A DNA stretch of 8,919 nt from Hyphomicrobiales bacterium (GTDB lineage Bacteria; Pseudomonadota; Alphaproteobacteria; Rhizobiales; Aestuariivirgaceae). The first letter of the stretch is position 1; each line of letters opens with the position of its first letter. This document shows positions 6,612-8,919 of the stretch, piece by piece. Made by a program: the position numbers and the translations under genes. A model generated the notes under the pieces. The model saw nothing but the letters and a program-made list of their open reading frames with translations, had not been told where the DNA came from and did no database searches. The stretch lies in assembly GCA_026987255.1 (NCBI GenBank), contig JALSNA010000349.1, forward strand, positions 1-8,919. Reading direction: 5' to 3'.

Positions 6612-7499
6612 ATGGATTTCAAACAGGCGCTGGAACGCACCGCTCAGGATGTGGATGCCCTGCTCGATGAGCTTCTGCCGCTGCAGGCTGCGGCCGCGCC
6701 GCGTCTGGTTCAGGCCATGCGCTATTCCGCCTTGGGCCAGGGCAAAAGGCTGCGGCCCTTTCTGGTGCGCGAGAGCGCAAGGATCTTCGGTGCCGATGAC
6801 ACATCGGCGCTGCGCACCGGCGCGGCCCTGGAATGCGTCCATTGCTATTCGCTCATTCACGACGATCTGCCGGCCATGGACGATGACGCCTTGCGCCGCG
6901 GCAAGCCCACCTGCCATGTGGCCTTCGATGAAGCCACCGCCATCCTGGCCGGGGACGGGCTCTTGACCTTCGCCTTCTTCATTCTGGCCGATGCGGCCAC
7001 CCATGCGGATGCGGCGGTGCGCACGCAGCTGATTTCCGCCTTGGCGCGCGATTCGGGCCATGAGGGCATGGCGGGCGGGCAGATGCTCGATCTCGAGGCC
7101 GAAGAGCGCGCCAGTCACGACGAGGCCGAAGTCCTGGCGGTGCAAAATCTCAAGACCGGGGCGCTGTTCCGCTTCGCCTGCGAGGCCGGGCCCATTCTGG
7201 CCGGGGCGGATGATGAGGCGCGCGCGCGCATGAGCGCTTATGCGCGCAACATCGGCCTGGCCTTCCAGATCGCCGACGACATTCTCGACGTGGAGGCCAG
7301 CGCCGAAGAGCTGGGCAAGGCCACCGGCAAGGACGCGGCGGCCGGCAAGGCCACCTTCATTGACCTCTATGGCATCGAAGGCGCAAGGGCCCGCGCCAGC
7401 GATCTGGTGGCCGCGGCGCAAGAGAGCCTCTCGCCCTATGGCGAAAAGGCCGATATATTGCGCCAGGCGGCGCGCTTTATCATCGAGCGGCGAAAATAG
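6612..7499 (+). CDS. ispA: Farnesyl diphosphate synthase (polyprenyl synthetase family)
   Basis: IspA is a cytoplasmic prenyltransferase that condenses isopentenyl diphosphate with dimethylallyl and then geranyl diphosphate to give C15 farnesyl diphosphate. That product is the precursor of undecaprenyl phosphate, quinone side chains and hopanoids. The 295 residues are normal. Visible motifs are GKRLRP at 44-49, the first Asp-rich motif DDLPAMDDD at 84-92 and the second, DDILD, at 222-226. Tyr79, five residues before the first Asp, is the aromatic position associated with short C15 products; C10 or C20 is less likely but cannot be excluded. The ATG at 6612 follows the ABC gene stop by 3 bp, with a GGGGGAGA ribosome site at about 6597-6604 inside that gene, so the two are almost certainly co-transcribed. 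The xseB and dxs genes that often flank ispA in proteobacteria are not adjacent here. Confidence 0.95.
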   Translation: MDFKQALERTAQDVDALLDELLPLQAAAAPRLVQAMRYSALGQGKRLRPFLVRESARIFGADDTSALRTGAALECVHCYSLIHDDLPAMDDDALRRGKPTCHVAFDEATAILAGDGLLTFAFFILADAATHADAAVRTQLISALARDSGHEGMAGGQMLDLEAEERASHDEAEVLAVQNLKTGALFRFACEAGPILAGADDEARARMSAYARNIGLAFQIADDILDVEASAEELGKATGKDAAAGKATFIDLYGIEGARARASDLVAAAQESLSPYGEKADILRQAARFIIERRK

Positions 7500-7523
7500 T
7501 TTCCAAAAACCTGACGCTGCCAT

Positions 7524-7533
7524 GACAATTGTC
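7524..7533. promoter_or_regulatory. Perfect 10 bp palindrome between ispA and pgi
   Basis: GACAATTGTC is a perfect palindrome in the 134 bp gap between ispA and pgi, 25 bp after the ispA stop and about 100 bp before the pgi start. It may be a half-site pair for a dimeric regulator. A ten-base palindrome can occur by chance, and no confident promoter or terminator was found in this gap, so the call is tentative. Confidence 0.25.
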
Positions 7534-7633
7534 CCCTTCCTCTGGACGGGATTTCAACTTCTCTGTGCCATCATCTTCCCGGATGCAAAGACAGCCCTGC
7601 AAAGGGTGGGGAGATCACGGCACGGGGGACAAT

Positions 7634-8919
7634 ATGGTCGTTCACATCAACATAAACACCGGTTACGAACAGGATCTGTTCCACTGCCGGGCGGAGAACG
7701 TCGGCACCGCCGGATACCGGAAATTTGCCGCCGCCCAGGCCCTGAAGCACGTAGGCAAGGCCCTGGCCAAATTGCGCCGCCAGGCGGCGGACAAATCCCT
7801 GCCGTTACTTGAGGTGCCTTTCTGGCGCGAGGATTTGAAAGCCTGCCGCAAGGCCGCCTCCTTGTTGATGGACGGCGCACGCAACATCGTCATCTTCGGC
7901 ACCGGCGGCTCCTCCCTCGGCGCACAGGCGCTGGCGCAATCGGCCTATCTGATCTCAACCTGCCCCGGGTCTCATCCCGGCCGTCCGCGTTTCCTGTTTT
8001 TCGACAATCTTGAAACCCCGTGGATGGAAAATGCCCTGGACGGGCTCGACCCGGCAACCACCCGCTATCTGGTCATTTCCAAATCCGGCTCGACGCCCGA
8101 GGTGCTCTTTCAACTCGTTCATACCCTGGAAAAACTCAAGGATGCCGGGCTGCAAGAGCAAATCCACAAGCATGTCGTCATTCTGACAGAACCGGGAAGC
8201 CCCGCTGACAACCCCTTGCGGGCCCTGGCCGCAAGACACCGCCTCATGGTGATCGATCACCCCCCCGGCGTGGGCGGACGCTACTCGGTGCTTACTGCCG
8301 TCGGGTCGCTTCCCGCCATGCTCTTCGGCATGGACCCGGTGCGCATGCGCGCCGGGGCAGCTTCTGTCCTTGAACCTGTCTTGAACGGCGCCCCGGCTGA
8401 CGATCTGCCACCTGCCGCGGGTGCGGCGGCCTATCTTGCCTTGCTGCGCTCACGGCCGCTGAACGCCATGATCATGATGCCCTATTCCTCGCGCCTGCGG
8501 CTTGTCGCCGCCTGGTTCCAGCAGCTTTGGGCCGAGAGCCTGGGCAAGGGTGGCTATGGCACCCAGCCTGTCACCGCCGTGGGGCCGGTGGATCAGCATT
8601 CGCAATTGCAGCTTTATCTCGATGGCCCCAACGACAAGCTCTTCACCATCCTCATGCTGGAAACCGCCAGCCGGGGTTTTCGCATGCCGCGCGCCTATGC
8701 GGACCTGCCGAAGATGGAATATCTGGCCGGGCGCACCATCGGCGACATGACCGACTGCCAGCAGCGCGCCACCGCCGAAACCCTGGCCAAGCGTGGCCGG
8801 GCTGTGCGCATCATGAAAATCCCCAAAGTGGATGAATACGCCCTGGGCGCGCTGTTCATGCATTTCATGCTCGAGACCATCCTGGTGGGTTACGCGGAAG
8901 GCATCAACCCCTTCGACCA
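7634..8919 (+). CDS. pgi: Glucose-6-phosphate isomerase, C-terminus cut by the window edge
   Basis: Pgi interconverts glucose-6-phosphate and fructose-6-phosphate in the cytoplasm. The frame runs without a stop from the ATG at 7634 to the window end, giving 428 complete codons. Two sugar-isomerase (SIS) lobes are visible. Key segments are FGTGGSSLGAQAL at 88-100, the phosphate-binding SKSGSTPE at 149-156, the PGI signature GVGGRYSVLTAVG at 212-224, ESLGK at 301-305 with the likely catalytic Glu301, and VDQHSQ at 319-324 with likely catalytic His322. The final visible residues, YAEGINPFD, normally precede the last catalytic-lysine region, so only about 20 residues should lie beyond the edge. 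This is the short form of roughly 450 residues, not the 550-residue E. coli form. A GGGGGA ribosome site at 7624-7629 supports the start. The gene is in line with ispA after a 134 bp gap and may have its own promoter. Confidence 0.95.
   Translation, partial: MVVHININTGYEQDLFHCRAENVGTAGYRKFAAAQALKHVGKALAKLRRQAADKSLPLLEVPFWREDLKACRKAASLLMDGARNIVIFGTGGSSLGAQALAQSAYLISTCPGSHPGRPRFLFFDNLETPWMENALDGLDPATTRYLVISKSGSTPEVLFQLVHTLEKLKDAGLQEQIHKHVVILTEPGSPADNPLRALAARHRLMVIDHPPGVGGRYSVLTAVGSLPAMLFGMDPVRMRAGAASVLEPVLNGAPADDLPPAAGAAAYLALLRSRPLNAMIMMPYSSRLRLVAAWFQQLWAESLGKGGYGTQPVTAVGPVDQHSQLQLYLDGPNDKLFTILMLETASRGFRMPRAYADLPKMEYLAGRTIGDMTDCQQRATAETLAKRGRAVRIMKIPKVDEYALGALFMHFMLETILVGYAEGINPFD

Noticed and set aside
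5403..7523. 706-codon open frame on the minus strand
   Set aside because: It is antisense to the ABC exporter and ispA, both of which have intact family motifs. It is a GC-rich shadow frame with low-complexity composition.

Overview
This window looks like ordinary chromosome from a high-GC alphaproteobacterium, probably near Rhodospirillales. That placement is inferred from gene content and protein style: a YggT/DUF167/FolD cluster, a cysteine-free alphaproteobacterial-type ribosomal protein L31, a single-domain YggT of about 98 residues, and a short glucose-6-phosphate isomerase. No phage, integrase, transposase, plasmid or CRISPR features are visible.

Layout. Positions 1 to about 420 carry a non-coding array of about four 84-91 bp direct repeats. 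Each repeat holds a long imperfect inverted repeat and a small tetraloop-type hairpin followed by a run of A. The array is cut by the left window edge. Next comes a tight rightward operon: yggT (498-794), a DUF167/YggU gene (808-1140) and folD (1145-2047). Converging on folD with a 31 bp gap is a leftward 2-hydroxyacid dehydrogenase of the glyoxylate/hydroxypyruvate reductase type (2079-3071). Upstream of it on the same strand are a sigma-54-dependent activator with no sensory domain (3172-4176) and rpmE for ribosomal protein L31 (4267-4491), which has its own promoter and intrinsic terminator. Diverging from rpmE is a rightward pair only 3 bp apart: an ABC exporter half-transporter (4758-6608) and ispA, farnesyl diphosphate synthase (6612-7499). 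A 134 bp gap then precedes pgi (7634 to the right edge), which lacks only its last residues.

Functionally this is mostly housekeeping: one-carbon metabolism (folD), ribosome (rpmE), isoprenoid precursors (ispA), sugar phosphate isomerisation (pgi), plus a membrane exporter and a local activator of unknown target.

The part least explained by known gene families is the repeat array upstream of yggT. Several base differences between copies are compensated on the opposite arm of the same hairpin, which suggests that the folded structure, rather than the sequence, is conserved. No convincing new multi-gene system was seen.
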